A stretch of DNA of 64,000 nt from Lachnospiraceae bacterium (GCA_022793375.1 JAAWCS010000042.1:62001-126000), one strand, 5' to 3'; positions 16,767-25,941 are shown, numbered from the stretch's first letter. The notes: generated from the sequence alone by a model not told the origin. Numbers and translations: made by a program.

Positions 16767-17645
16767 TCAATATCTCCTTTTTTGTTTTAGCTCTTCGTAC
16801 AGAGCCTTGTAGTTTTCATACCGCTCCCTGTGAATCCGGCCCTCCTGCAGCGCCTGTTTGACCGCGCAGTCCGGCTCGTTTATATGGACGCAGCCGGCAA
16901 AACGGCAGCTCCCTTCATAGGGGCTGAACTCGTGATAATACTCTCTCAGTTCTTTTGCTTCGACTCCGGTTGGCTCTGCCGAACTAAAGCCGGGCGTGTC
17001 CACCAGATACGTATGTTCTCCCATCGGGAAGATTTCCGCGTGCCGCGTCGTGTGGCGTCCTCTCTTGATTTTTTCGCTGACCTCGCCGGTTTTTACCTCC
17101 GCCTGCGGAACCAGCCGGTTGAGAAGCGTGGATTTTCCCACTCCCGAAGGCCCGGCCAATACCGTCGTGCGGCCGGCCAGCCGCTGCTTTAATTCCTCTA
17201 TTCCCTGTCCGGTCCGGCTGCTGATTGCCAGCAGCAAAAAGCCGGCCTGCGCGCAGTACGCCAGGCACTCCTTTAGCTGCGGCCCGCTTACCAAATCCGC
17301 CTTTCCGAAGCAGACGATGCAGGATACGCCGCGCTCCTCCATCATCACTAACAGGCGGTCCAGCAGACCGTAGTTGGGCGCCGGGTCGCGGGCGGCAAAG
17401 AGGATCAGCGCCTGATCCACATTCGCCACCGCCGGACGCAGAAGTTCGTTGGAACGGCCGCAGAGCGAGCGAATGTTTCCGCTCCGCTTTGCGGCGTCTA
17501 AAATATCAAATTCCACATTGTCCCCCACAAGCGGCTTTTCCCGGCGATTGCGGAATATCCCCTTAGCCCTGCACTCGTACAAATGGCCGTACCCGTCATG
17601 GACATAGTAAAAACCTGCGATACCCTTGATGATTTTCCCCTGCAT
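16767..17645 (-). CDS. rsgA: Ribosome small-subunit GTPase RsgA
   Basis: The 292-aa circularly permuted GTPase helps mature the 30S subunit. An N-terminal OB domain (KIIKGIAGFYYVHDG) precedes the GTPase domain: G4 first, then Walker A GPSGVGKSTLLN, switch VSEKIKRGRHTTRHAE, DTPGFSS, and a C-terminal zinc knuckle with Cys residues and His in CRFAGCVHINEPDC. The G4 motif, normally NKxD, reads FGKAD here, so the Asn is replaced by Gly. It follows prkC by eight bases. Confidence 0.94.
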   Translation of the reverse strand: MQGKIIKGIAGFYYVHDGYGHLYECRAKGIFRNRREKPLVGDNVEFDILDAAKRSGNIRSLCGRSNELLRPAVANVDQALILFAARDPAPNYGLLDRLLVMMEERGVSCIVCFGKADLVSGPQLKECLAYCAQAGFLLLAISSRTGQGIEELKQRLAGRTTVLAGPSGVGKSTLLNRLVPQAEVKTGEVSEKIKRGRHTTRHAEIFPMGEHTYLVDTPGFSSAEPTGVEAKELREYYHEFSPYEGSCRFAGCVHINEPDCAVKQALQEGRIHRERYENYKALYEELKQKRRY

Positions 17646-17653
17646 GGCCGGTA

Positions 17654-20152
17654 TTACGGGGTCGCGGCTTCCGACGAAGCAGCTGTATCCGGTACCGGGG
17701 CCTGGGTCGGTTCCGGCCCCAGGCTGACGGTTACGGTTACTTTGGTCCCTATCTTGACGCTGCTCCCCACCGCCGGATCGCAGCCAATCACCGTCCCCGG
17801 ATCCGCCGAATCATACGACTCCGTCACAGAAGGCGTCAAACCGGCATTTTTAAGCGCTGTCTCGATCTCTGCCTTTGTCCCTCTCATGGACGGAACGGTT
17901 ACCATCTGCGGCCCCAGGCTCACGGTTACGTTAATCGTCGTCCCCGGCGCCGTCGGCGTGCCCGACGCGTGGCTCTGGCTGAGGATTGTTCCCGCCACCG
18001 CATCGTTATACTCTTCCGTTACATTCGGCGTCAGTCCTGCCGCGCGCAATGTGTTCTCGATATCCGCCTTGCTGCCGCTCAGAGCCGGTACTGTCACGCT
18101 CGCAGGTCCCGTGCTCAGCGTAACGGTCACCGTCGTGCCCTGTTCCACGGTCGTCTCCGCGTCAATACTCTGTCCCATCACCCGGCCGGCCTCAATGCTG
18201 TCGCTGTTTTCTTCGTTGTAGCTTCCGCTCATTTTAAGCCCTCTCTCTTCAAGGGCCTGGCTGGCCTCCTCAAGCGTCTTGCCAAGCAGGTTCGGCACGG
18301 TCGTCTGATTGGAACCCTTGCTGACTACAATCGTGATCGAAGAGCCCACTTCCGCCATTTCGCCCACGTCTACGGACTGGCTGATTACGCGCCCTTCCTC
18401 CACGTTCTCGTCAAACTGGCGCTCCACCGATACTTTCAGACCCAGCGCTTCCAGCGCATTCTTTGCCTCCTCCTCGGTATCGCCCTCCACATCCGGCACA
18501 GGCACGGTCACGACCTCCGGGCCTTTGCTTACGACCACGGTTACTTTCTTCCCGGCCTCCAGCTCGGTTCCTTCCTCCGGCGAAACCGATATGACATGCC
18601 CCTCTTCCACTTCGTCGTCAAACGCTTCCTCCGGTACCGGAATCAGGCTGACGGCCAGCAGGGCCTTGCGGGCTTCGTCGTAGGCGGCGCCCACCAGTCC
18701 TTCGGGAACGGTCACGCTCTCCGCCGTATTATTCAGGCAGACCGTCACCTTTACCTGATAGCCTTTGTTGACCCGGGTCCCGGTCTCAAATTCCTGGCCA
18801 ATGACCTCGCCGTCCGGCACTCCCAGCTTCGATTCCTGATAATCAATATAAATCCGCAGTCCCAGGCTCGTTAATTCCGCCTCGGCTTCGTCGAGCGTCT
18901 TGCCGATCAGGCTCGGCATGGCAACCGTCCCGCTCTCGTCAAGGGTGCTCTCCGCCGCCGTTGTCGTCGGATTGTTTCCCTGGTTCCCGCCTTTGAAAAG
19001 GCCAAACGCGCGGCCCAGAATCCAGACGGCCAGGATCACGATGATTACCGCCACGCCAATGCTGATATATGTGATGATTTTCTCAAATTTCGGGTCGGTT
19101 TCTTCCTCGTCCTCGTAATCTTCCGGATCCGTCATTTCTTCCTCCCCTTCCTGTTCATACTCTTCCTCGTCGTCCTCGTAGCCCATCAGGTACGCTTCCT
19201 CATCCTCATCGACCACCGAAGCCGGGGCGGACGCGCGGACTTCGTTTTTAATCTGCTCCACCTCCTGCGAACTCATAACCCGCGTCGGGTCATTGCTGCT
19301 GATCATGGGGGTGATCTTGACAAAATCTTCGTCCGGCGTCATCAGCGCCCGCCGCAAATCCGCAGTCAGCGCCGCCACACCGGAATAACGCGCCTCCGGT
19401 TTTTTCTGCGTACACTTGAGAATGATTTTTTCCAGGCTCACGGGAATCATCGGCTCATATTTACGCGGCGGCACCATCTCGCTCTGAATATGCATCAGCG
19501 CGACCTGTACCGTGGATTCACCTTCAAAGGGAACGGTCCCGGTGAGCATCTCATACATGACGATGCCCATCGAATAGATATCGCTGCGCTCGTCGCAGTA
19601 GCCGCCGCGCGCCTGCTCAGGCGAAATATAGTGGACCGACCCCATCGCATTGGAGCTGATCGTCTGCGAAGAAGCGGCGCGGGCAATCCCGAAATCTGTG
19701 ACCTTTACCTTGCCGTCACGGGAAATAATAATATTCTGCGGTTTGATATCCCGATGGATGATACGCTGCTCATGGGCCGCTTCCATTCCCTGGCATACCT
19801 GCATCGCAATGCCGATCGACTCGCGGATCTCAAGCTTGCCTTTCTTTTCAATGTACTTTTTGAGGGTAATCCCCTCCACCAGTTCCATGACAATATAGTA
19901 AATGCCCTGGTCGTTGCCCACGTCGTATACGTTGACGATGTTGGGGTGCGTCAAGCAGGCGGCCGACTGCGCTTCGGCCCAAAATTTCCCGACAAAATTT
20001 TTGTCCGAGCTGTACTCCTGTTTGAGCACCTTGATCGCCACCAGCCGGTTCAGCTTATGGCACTTTGCCTTATAGACATCGGACATGCCGCCAGAGCCTA
20101 TTTTTTCCAGAATTTCATATCGGTCCGACAACAGCATTCCTATTCTGACCAT
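17654..20152 (-). CDS. prkC: PASTA-domain Ser/Thr protein kinase (PrkC/Stk1)
   Basis: The 832-aa membrane kinase senses cell-wall muropeptides or lipid II in this family. The cytoplasmic kinase has GSGGMSDVYKAK near residue 20, the catalytic HRDIKPQN near 134, DFGIA near 155 and SPEQARGG. An acidic juxtamembrane linker rich in Glu and Asp follows. One transmembrane helix lies near 360-380. Outside are six PASTA domains between about 408 and 815, each starting with a (V/A)xVPxxxG-like strand; three or four are usual. A Thr/Pro-rich tail ends the protein. The partner phosphatase gene lies directly upstream. Confidence 0.96.
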   Translation of the reverse strand: MVRIGMLLSDRYEILEKIGSGGMSDVYKAKCHKLNRLVAIKVLKQEYSSDKNFVGKFWAEAQSAACLTHPNIVNVYDVGNDQGIYYIVMELVEGITLKKYIEKKGKLEIRESIGIAMQVCQGMEAAHEQRIIHRDIKPQNIIISRDGKVKVTDFGIARAASSQTISSNAMGSVHYISPEQARGGYCDERSDIYSMGIVMYEMLTGTVPFEGESTVQVALMHIQSEMVPPRKYEPMIPVSLEKIILKCTQKKPEARYSGVAALTADLRRALMTPDEDFVKITPMISSNDPTRVMSSQEVEQIKNEVRASAPASVVDEDEEAYLMGYEDDEEEYEQEGEEEMTDPEDYEDEEETDPKFEKIITYISIGVAVIIVILAVWILGRAFGLFKGGNQGNNPTTTAAESTLDESGTVAMPSLIGKTLDEAEAELTSLGLRIYIDYQESKLGVPDGEVIGQEFETGTRVNKGYQVKVTVCLNNTAESVTVPEGLVGAAYDEARKALLAVSLIPVPEEAFDDEVEEGHVISVSPEEGTELEAGKKVTVVVSKGPEVVTVPVPDVEGDTEEEAKNALEALGLKVSVERQFDENVEEGRVISQSVDVGEMAEVGSSITIVVSKGSNQTTVPNLLGKTLEEASQALEERGLKMSGSYNEENSDSIEAGRVMGQSIDAETTVEQGTTVTVTLSTGPASVTVPALSGSKADIENTLRAAGLTPNVTEEYNDAVAGTILSQSHASGTPTAPGTTINVTVSLGPQMVTVPSMRGTKAEIETALKNAGLTPSVTESYDSADPGTVIGCDPAVGSSVKIGTKVTVTVSLGPEPTQAPVPDTAASSEAATP

Positions 20153-20168
20153 CTTTTTACCTCGCTTA

Positions 20169-20888
20169 CTATCGTTCTATCAAAATAACCGTGATGTTAT
20201 CGCGGCCGCCGGATAAATTAGCCGCCTCGATCAGCGCCTGCGCCTTCTCCTCCAGAGACAGGCCGCGGTGCACAATCGCATAGATCTCGCTGTCTGTCAC
20301 CATATTGGTAAGACCATCGGAACACAGAAGGACCGTCTCGTCCTCCAGCACTTTTACCTCAAAAAAATCCGCCGTCACCTGCTCGTCTACGCCGACGGCG
20401 CGGGTAATCACATTCTTCTTTGCCGCGTACTCGGCGCTGCCGCGCACCAGCCTTCCCTGGGCAACCAGTTCCTCGACCAGCGAATGGTCTTTCGTCACCT
20501 GGTGAATCTCATGGCCGATCACATACAGGCGGCTGTCCCCAATATTGGCGACGGTCATCAGCCCGTCTGCCAGCACTGCGGCCACCAGCGTAGTCCCCAT
20601 ACCGGCCAGTGCCGCATCCTCCCTGGCCCGGCGCCAGAGAATCCGGTTCATCTTTTCGATACACCCTTTCAATATGACGCTGGGGTCATGGCTGGAGTCG
20701 GCTTCGATCAGCTGCAGCAAAATCTTTACTCCCTCGCGGGATGCATAGTCGCCGGCCTGATGCCCGCCCATTCCGTCCGCCACAACAAACAGACTGGGAA
20801 GATTCCCGACCGGTTTTTCACTGTAGAACAAAAAGTCCTGGTTCAGCTGACGTTTTTTTCCTATGTCCGTGAGCGCACAGGCATGCAT
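20169..20888 (-). CDS. prpC: PP2C-type protein phosphatase (PrpC/Stp1)
   Basis: The 239-aa phosphatase reverses phosphorylation by the adjacent PASTA kinase. PPM-family metal-binding motifs are visible: NQDFLF near the N-terminus, VVADGMGGHQAGDYAS, MGTTLVAAV, ANIGDSRLYVI, LLCSDGLTNMV and GGRDNITVILIER at the end. It is the usual length for stand-alone bacterial PP2C. AAAGGGGGCGG precedes the ATG. It begins the prpC-prkC-rsgA-rpe-thiN operon, with a promoter about 110 bases upstream. Confidence 0.96.
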   Translation of the reverse strand: MHACALTDIGKKRQLNQDFLFYSEKPVGNLPSLFVVADGMGGHQAGDYASREGVKILLQLIEADSSHDPSVILKGCIEKMNRILWRRAREDAALAGMGTTLVAAVLADGLMTVANIGDSRLYVIGHEIHQVTKDHSLVEELVAQGRLVRGSAEYAAKKNVITRAVGVDEQVTADFFEVKVLEDETVLLCSDGLTNMVTDSEIYAIVHRGLSLEEKAQALIEAANLSGGRDNITVILIER

Positions 20889-20996
20889 TGCTACCGCCCC
20901 CTTTCTTTAGAGCCGGCCGCCGATCGCTTCCCTACAGCGGTCCGCAGGCTTTGCTCATATCGCGCCCTGATTCTTTCATTATAGTAACCGGATACC

Positions 20997-21025
20997 ATTT
21001 TACTATCCGTATTCTAGCATAACAA
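20997..21025 (-). promoter_or_regulatory. Promoter of the prpC-prkC operon
   Basis: On the minus strand TTGTTA (21020-21025) and TAAAAT (20997-21002) are 17 bases apart. A second -10-like TATAAT at 20978-20983 lacks a good -35. The region lies just past the rlmN terminator. Confidence 0.55.
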
Positions 21026-21028
21026 CAA

Positions 21029-21066
21029 CAAAAGGGCAAGTACTCAAGGTTTCTCTTGCCCCTTTT
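21029..21066 (-). terminator. Terminator after rlmN
   Basis: Reading the minus strand, GGGGCAAG and CTTGCCCT form a stem around a 14-base loop, followed by TTTGTTGTT. It lies 20 bases past the rlmN stop and separates the priA-rlmN and prpC-thiN operons. Confidence 0.75.
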
Positions 21067-21086
21067 GTAAGTATTTCGTAATGCAT

Positions 21087-22139
21087 TTACAGCGTTTTTC
21101 TCTCTTCGGCTTCCTTTTTCAGATAGCTTCGGCGCAGCTGGCCGCAGGCCCCGTCAATATCGCGGCCCATTTCCCGCCGGATCGTTGCGTTGATGCCGCA
21201 GCCCTCCAGCGTTTTTTGAAAGGCCTCGATCTGTTCACGGCCCGATCGTGTAAAGTCCCGTTCTTTGATCGGATTGACCGGAATCAGATTTACATGGCAG
21301 TTCTGCCCGCTTAAAAGCCGGCCCAGCGCCTGGGCTTCTTTTCGCGTATCGTTTACGCCGTGCACCAGGCTGTATTCATAGCTGATCCGACGGCCTGTCT
21401 TATGGAAATAGGCCTTGCAGGCGGCCAGTATCTCCGCCAAATCGTATTTTCTGGCAATCGGCATCAGCCGGCGCCGCGTCTCATCGTCGCTGGCGTGCAG
21501 CGACAGTGCCAGCGTAATGCCAAGCCCCTCGTCGGCCAGGCGGTATATTTCGGGAACCAGGCCGCAGGTGGATACCGTAATCCCGCGGTTGCTGATATCC
21601 TGCCCTTTGGGATTCGTCGCCAGACGGATGAAGCGCACCAGCGCGTCGTAATTATCCAGCGGCTCACCGGAACCCATGACTACAATGCTGTCCACCCGTT
21701 CGCCGGTAAGGCTGCCGATTCGGTAGACCTGCTCCAACATCTCCGAGGCCGTAAGCCCACGCACCAGCCCGTCCAGCGTGGACGCGCAGAAACGGCAGCC
21801 CATCCGGCAGCCGACCTGTGAAGAAATACAAACGCTGTTGCCATGACGATACCGCATCCAGACGCTTTCAATCACATTGCCGTCCGGCAGCTCAAACAGA
21901 AACTTTTTGGTTCCGTCTGTCTGCGAGGTTAAAATCCGCACCGGGCGCAGCGTCACCAGCGAAAACGATTCGGCCAGACGGCCGCGCAGGGCAGCCGGCA
22001 GGCTGCTCATCTGTTCAAAACTCTCCGCCCGGTGCCGGTGGAGCCATTCAAAGATCTGCGCGGCCCGGAATTTCTTTTCTCCCATTGCCGCCAGTTCTTT
22101 TTCCAGTTCTTCTTCTGTCATGGAACGGATATCGGTCAT
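21087..22139 (-). CDS. rlmN: 23S rRNA (A2503-C2)/tRNA methyltransferase RlmN
   Basis: The 350-aa radical-SAM enzyme methylates C2 of A2503 in 23S rRNA and A37 of some tRNAs. The cluster motif CRMGCRFC is present, as are GNSVCISSQVGC, VVMGSGEPLDNYDA, GITVSTCGLVPEI and the C-terminal catalytic Cys in EGCGINATIRREMG. I start the gene at the ATG that overlaps the rsmB stop (ATGA) with GGAGG upstream; a longer frame would only repeat rsmB coding sequence. A terminator follows. Confidence 0.96.
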   Translation of the reverse strand: MTDIRSMTEEELEKELAAMGEKKFRAAQIFEWLHRHRAESFEQMSSLPAALRGRLAESFSLVTLRPVRILTSQTDGTKKFLFELPDGNVIESVWMRYRHGNSVCISSQVGCRMGCRFCASTLDGLVRGLTASEMLEQVYRIGSLTGERVDSIVVMGSGEPLDNYDALVRFIRLATNPKGQDISNRGITVSTCGLVPEIYRLADEGLGITLALSLHASDDETRRRLMPIARKYDLAEILAACKAYFHKTGRRISYEYSLVHGVNDTRKEAQALGRLLSGQNCHVNLIPVNPIKERDFTRSGREQIEAFQKTLEGCGINATIRREMGRDIDGACGQLRRSYLKKEAEERKTL

Positions 22140-23611
22140 CGGCTTCCTCCTTGCTGCTCCCTTTGCAGCGCCGACATAAAAAAGCCGTCGCTGTCGTGGA
22201 GGCCCGGCAGAAGCTGCAGACAGCCGGCCTGCAGATCGTCGGACGAAAACTTTGCGGCCGCCGGCAGCCATTCGTTTAAATCCACAGTCTGAAAGGGATA
22301 ATTTTCCTGGAACCAGCGGACATTTTCCTCATTTTCTTCGGAATGAATCGTACAGGTGCTGTAAATCAAATATCCGCCCGGCTTTACATAACGCCAGACC
22401 ACCGAAAGAATCTGCCGCTGCAGCGCGGCCAGTTCCCGCAATTTATCCGGTGTCAGCCGGTACTTGATATCGCTTTTGCGGGACAAAATCCCCAGCCCCG
22501 AACAGGGCAGATCCGCCATCACCACATCGGCCCTCTGCTCCCAGGAGGGGTCAAAGACCAGCGCGTCCCAGACCTCAATCTCCCAGTTTGCCAGGCCCAG
22601 CCGGTCCCGGTTCTGGCATATCAGCGCCGTCTTCTCCTCGCTGATATCCCGTGAGACAATCCGTGCCGGCAGCTTTCGCGCCAGGGCCGCGTCGGCCACA
22701 TAGGCGCTCTTGCCGCCGGGCGCCGCGCATACGTCCAGCACGCAGAGCGGACGGCCGCTGTCTGGGCACGGCCCGCCGTTTTGAAGAGACGGACGGCGGA
22801 TTTCCGGACGCGGCTCGCCGCTGTCGGAAAACGCAAAATGCTGCCGGCTCTCAGCAAGCGCCCGCACCGCCAGCGACGATGCCAGCTGTGAACTGATGTC
22901 CTGCACCTGAATCCAGCCTTTTTGGAACGCTTCCAACTCCTCAAGGCGTGTACTCCCCTCGCCCGCCAGAACCCAGGCCGCCCCGTCATAGGGATGAGGA
23001 GACGGCTGCACGCCCTGGGCCAAAAGGCTCTTGCGGATCGTTTCCGGCGATGTTTGAGACGCGCTTCTGTGGACGATCAGCGGCCGCTCCCTCAGCAGTG
23101 CCTGCAGGATCCGTACCGTCGCTTCTCCATACGCGTCCTGCCATTGTTCGACAATCCACTCCGGCATCGAATACCGTACCGATAATCCCTGCGCCGTATC
23201 CTCCGGCGGGTATACGATCGTCTCCTTCTCGGCGGCAATCCGGCGCAGGGTCCCGTTGACAAAGCCCTTGAGCCCGCCATAGCCCCGCCTAGCCGTCAGC
23301 TTCACCGCTTCGTTGCAGACAGCCGAATCCGGCACGCCGTCCATGTACAAAAGCTGGTAAACCCCCATGCGCAGGATCGCCCGGATCGCCGGCTTCATTT
23401 TCTTTAAAGGCGTGCGCGAATACCGGCCGATCACATAGTCAAGTTCCAAGGCCCGCTCCACGGTCCCTTCCGTTAAGCGGGTTAAAAATGCCCGCTGCTG
23501 CCGCTCCAAGCCGGGATTTTGAGCAAGCCCCCGGCGCAGGGCCAGGTGGCTCAACTCTCCCTTTTCAAAAATTTCCAGCAGAATCGACAGCGCCAAAGCC
23601 CGCTCAGTCAC
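22136..23611 (-). CDS. rsmB: 16S rRNA m5C967 methyltransferase RsmB
   Basis: The 491-aa enzyme has an N-terminal NusB-like RNA-binding domain followed by a Rossmann methyltransferase domain. Motifs are VCAAPGGKSAYVADA (SAM binding), DLPCSGLGILSRKSDIKYR with one active Cys, and YSTCTIHSEENEENV with the catalytic Cys. An insertion of roughly 30 residues rich in Pro and Ser sits before the SAM motif, making it longer than most. Its start overlaps the upstream metallopeptidase gene by eight bases. Confidence 0.95.
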   Translation of the reverse strand: MTERALALSILLEIFEKGELSHLALRRGLAQNPGLERQQRAFLTRLTEGTVERALELDYVIGRYSRTPLKKMKPAIRAILRMGVYQLLYMDGVPDSAVCNEAVKLTARRGYGGLKGFVNGTLRRIAAEKETIVYPPEDTAQGLSVRYSMPEWIVEQWQDAYGEATVRILQALLRERPLIVHRSASQTSPETIRKSLLAQGVQPSPHPYDGAAWVLAGEGSTRLEELEAFQKGWIQVQDISSQLASSLAVRALAESRQHFAFSDSGEPRPEIRRPSLQNGGPCPDSGRPLCVLDVCAAPGGKSAYVADAALARKLPARIVSRDISEEKTALICQNRDRLGLANWEIEVWDALVFDPSWEQRADVVMADLPCSGLGILSRKSDIKYRLTPDKLRELAALQRQILSVVWRYVKPGGYLIYSTCTIHSEENEENVRWFQENYPFQTVDLNEWLPAAAKFSSDDLQAGCLQLLPGLHDSDGFFMSALQREQQGGSR

Positions 23612-24302
23612 GGCGTCCTCTTCCCCCGTACAAAAGGATCAGACGCACCAGCTGCATCACGGAAACCAGCACCGAGGCTACATAGGTAAGCGCCGCCGCC
23701 CGCAGAACCTTGCGGGTCATGCCGACTTCTTCCTCATATAAGATTCCGTTGTCGCCCAGCAAACGCAGGGCACGGCCGCTGGCATTAAACTCCACCGGCA
23801 GCGTTACCACCTGGAAAAGCACCACGGCACAGAACAGCAGGATTCCCGCCTCAACAAGCACTTGTCCCAGAAAGAGACCGGCAATAATCAAAAGCATCGA
23901 AAAATGAGAGCCGAAGTTTGCCACCGGCACCAATGCCGACCGCAGAGTCAGCGGCATGTAATTCTCCTCGTGCTGCAGGGCATGGCCGCACTCATGCGCC
24001 GCCACGCCGATCGCCGCCACCGAAGTCGAATTGTAGGTGCTGTCCGACAGGCGCAGCACCTTGCTGCGGGGGTCATAATGGTCGGTCAGACTGCCGCTTA
24101 CGCGCTGCACCGACACGTCATAAATCCCCTGCGACTGCAAAAGCCGCTTGGCCGCCTCCGCCCCTGTAAGCCCTGTGCGGCTGCGCACCTCGTCGTATTT
24201 GCGGAACGTCCCCTTCACCCTCGCCGAAGCAAGAAGAGAAATCAGCAGTCCCACAATCACCAAAATATAATAAGGATCGTAGTAATAATAATAACCTGGC
24301 AT
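23604..24302 (-). CDS. Neutral zinc metallopeptidase, YugP-like
   Basis: The 232-aa membrane protein belongs to the Zn_peptidase_2 family. It starts MPGYYYYYDPYYILV, then a first membrane helix (VGLLISLLA). The zinc site is AAHECGHALQH (HExxH), followed by two or three more hydrophobic helices and a final one near VASVLVSVMQLV. The substrate is unknown. The start is set by AAAGGAG eight bases before the ATG; the longer frame upstream reads through the leader repeat. It lies between fmt and rsmB, a position often seen in Clostridia. Confidence 0.9.
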   Translation of the reverse strand: MPGYYYYYDPYYILVIVGLLISLLASARVKGTFRKYDEVRSRTGLTGAEAAKRLLQSQGIYDVSVQRVSGSLTDHYDPRSKVLRLSDSTYNSTSVAAIGVAAHECGHALQHEENYMPLTLRSALVPVANFGSHFSMLLIIAGLFLGQVLVEAGILLFCAVVLFQVVTLPVEFNASGRALRLLGDNGILYEEEVGMTRKVLRAAALTYVASVLVSVMQLVRLILLYGGRGRRD

Positions 24303-24325
24303 AAAAATACTCCTTTCATTATATA

Positions 24326-24396
24326 TGTCCATATTCTCAGGACATAATGGGACACCCTTGCGGTGTTTCATTGTGTACGTCCGTGTTTTCAGGAAA
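24326..24396 (-). repeat. Leader hairpin/minigene repeat, copy A
   Basis: In the sense of the downstream metallopeptidase gene, a hairpin TTTCCTGAAAACACGGACG (24396-24378) comes first, then CACCGCAAGGGTG (24365-24353, GCAA tetraloop), then TGTCCTGAGAATATGGACA (24344-24326). The second hairpin carries an SD-like AGGGTG seven bases before ATG-TCC-TGA. Related copies are at 35004-35090, 56782-56842 and 62267-62337. It overlaps the end of fmt. Confidence 0.7.
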
Positions 24397-25435
24397 TAGT
24401 GGCGCACATAAGCACGTCTCCGGCCTCCATACGGGCGCCCCGCAAGAAAGCGTCCGCGTCCATCCGCTTTTTGCCCTCCAGCTGCAGTTCCAAAATCCGC
24501 AGTACCCCTGCTCCGGTCTGTACCAGGATTCCGTCCTCCACGCTTAAAACCGTGCCGGGACACACGGCGGCTGTTTTCCGGCTGTTCTCAGTCTTGTCAA
24601 GTTTTTCCCCGGCCCCGGCTTCTTCTGCGCCGGCGGCCTCCTTCCTCATTTCCTGCGAACTAGCTTCTTCTGCGGTTTCTTTTGTACCGACGATTTCCGT
24701 CCGCCACAGCTTCAGTGTCTTTCCCTTCCAATGCGTGTAGGCCGAGGGCCAGGGATTCAGCCCCCGCACCAGCCGCTCAATCGCCGCCGCGTCCCGGCTC
24801 CAGTCGATATCGCCCATTGCCTTGTCAAGCATGGACGCATAACAGCTCTCCCCGATCTGCGGCTCAGGCGCTGCTTCTCCTGCTTCAATCTCCTTTAATG
24901 TCTCCAACAAGAGCGGCCCGCCGGCTGTCATCAGCTTATCATGGAGACTGCCGCCCGTCTCGTCAGGCGCCAGGGGAACTGTCTGTTTTTTCAGCATATC
25001 TCCGGTATCCAGGCCCGCGTCCATCTGCATAATCGTGATGCCGCTTTCCTTTTCCCCATGGATGACCGCCCACTGAATCGGGGCCGCCCCCCGGTAACGG
25101 GGAAGCAGGGACGCATGAATATTGATACAGCCATAGCGCGGAATGTCCAACAGCGCCTGCGGCAAAATCTGTCCGAACGCAATCACTACGATCGCCTCCG
25201 GCGCAAGCTCCCGCACCGTTTCCAAAAATTCCGCCGCCCGCACTCGTCTGGGCTGGTACACCGGCAATTTCAGCTCCAGCGCCTTTTCCTTCACCGGCGT
25301 ATACGAAACCGCGCCCCCGCGCCCCCGCGGCTTGTCAGGCTGCGTCACGACGCCGACCACTTCGTGACCGGCACGGTACAGACATTCCAGCGTCGGCACG
25401 GAAAACTCCGGCGTCCCCATAAAGAGAATCCGCAT
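24389..25435 (-). CDS. fmt: Methionyl-tRNA formyltransferase
   Basis: The 348-aa enzyme formylates initiator Met-tRNA. N-terminal motifs: RILFMGTPEFSVPTLE, the folate-binding SLLPRYRGAAPIQWAVI, and IMQMDAGLDTGDML with the catalytic Asp; NGLNPWP-like RGLNPWPSAYT marks the linker. The C-terminal domain is interrupted by an unusual insert of about 45 residues rich in Glu, Ala, Lys and Ser (near residues 240-285). The start follows the def stop by one base. The last bases overlap the copy A repeat. Confidence 0.95.
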   Translation of the reverse strand: MRILFMGTPEFSVPTLECLYRAGHEVVGVVTQPDKPRGRGGAVSYTPVKEKALELKLPVYQPRRVRAAEFLETVRELAPEAIVVIAFGQILPQALLDIPRYGCINIHASLLPRYRGAAPIQWAVIHGEKESGITIMQMDAGLDTGDMLKKQTVPLAPDETGGSLHDKLMTAGGPLLLETLKEIEAGEAAPEPQIGESCYASMLDKAMGDIDWSRDAAAIERLVRGLNPWPSAYTHWKGKTLKLWRTEIVGTKETAEEASSQEMRKEAAGAEEAGAGEKLDKTENSRKTAAVCPGTVLSVEDGILVQTGAGVLRILELQLEGKKRMDADAFLRGARMEAGDVLMCATIS

Positions 25436-25436
25436 A

Positions 25437-25913
25437 TTATTCCTCCTCGTAATCGTCCTCGTCCTCCACCAGTTCGCCTTCCACCTTATCGATATACAGG
25501 CCTCCCTCCAGATGTTCGCACTCATGGCAGATCGCTCTTGCTAAAAGTTCGGTGCCGGTGAGGGTAAATTCCTCCATGTTCTCGTTAAACGCCCTGACCG
25601 TCACCTCGTTCGGCCGGGTGACCTGCCCCGATTTGCCGGGAATGCTCAGGCACCCTTCCATACCGGTCTGCGAACCGGACTGGGCCGTAATTTCCGGGTT
25701 AATCAGCACATATGGCCCTTCTCCGATATCGATTACCACAATCCGTTTGAGAATGCCCACCTGGGGCGCCGCCAATCCCACTCCGCCGTACTCATACATC
25801 GTGTCCAGCATATCCTCTACCAGCGTTTTCAGCCGGGGCGTCATCACCTTTACCTCCTTGCTCTTCTTGCGCAGGATCTCGTCGCCCTCCAGGCGTATGG
25901 TCCGCAAGCTCAT
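25437..25913 (-). CDS. def: Peptide deformylase
   Basis: The enzyme of about 158 aa removes the formyl group from nascent peptides. The three motifs are GVGLAAPQVG, EGCLSIPG and HECEHLEG. The last normally reads HExDH; here the fourth residue is Glu, a mild change that keeps the HExxH metal ligands. The C-terminus is an acidic tail (DEDDYEEE). I start at the ATG preceded by GAGGAGG; an earlier Met would add a short acidic leader overlapping priA. Confidence 0.94.
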   Translation of the reverse strand: MSLRTIRLEGDEILRKKSKEVKVMTPRLKTLVEDMLDTMYEYGGVGLAAPQVGILKRIVVIDIGEGPYVLINPEITAQSGSQTGMEGCLSIPGKSGQVTRPNEVTVRAFNENMEEFTLTGTELLARAICHECEHLEGGLYIDKVEGELVEDEDDYEEE

Positions 25914-25941
25914 TTCCTTTTCCTCCTCATCCATTTTTCTC

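Noticed and set aside
24326..24396. mini-ykkC (guanidine-II) riboswitch
   Set aside because: Two hairpins before an SD are similar in layout, but the ACGR loops required for that class are not in the loops here.
22139..25525. N-terminal extensions of rlmN, the metallopeptidase and fmt
   Set aside because: The longer frames run through upstream genes or repeats; internal ATGs with proper ribosome sites match the family starts.
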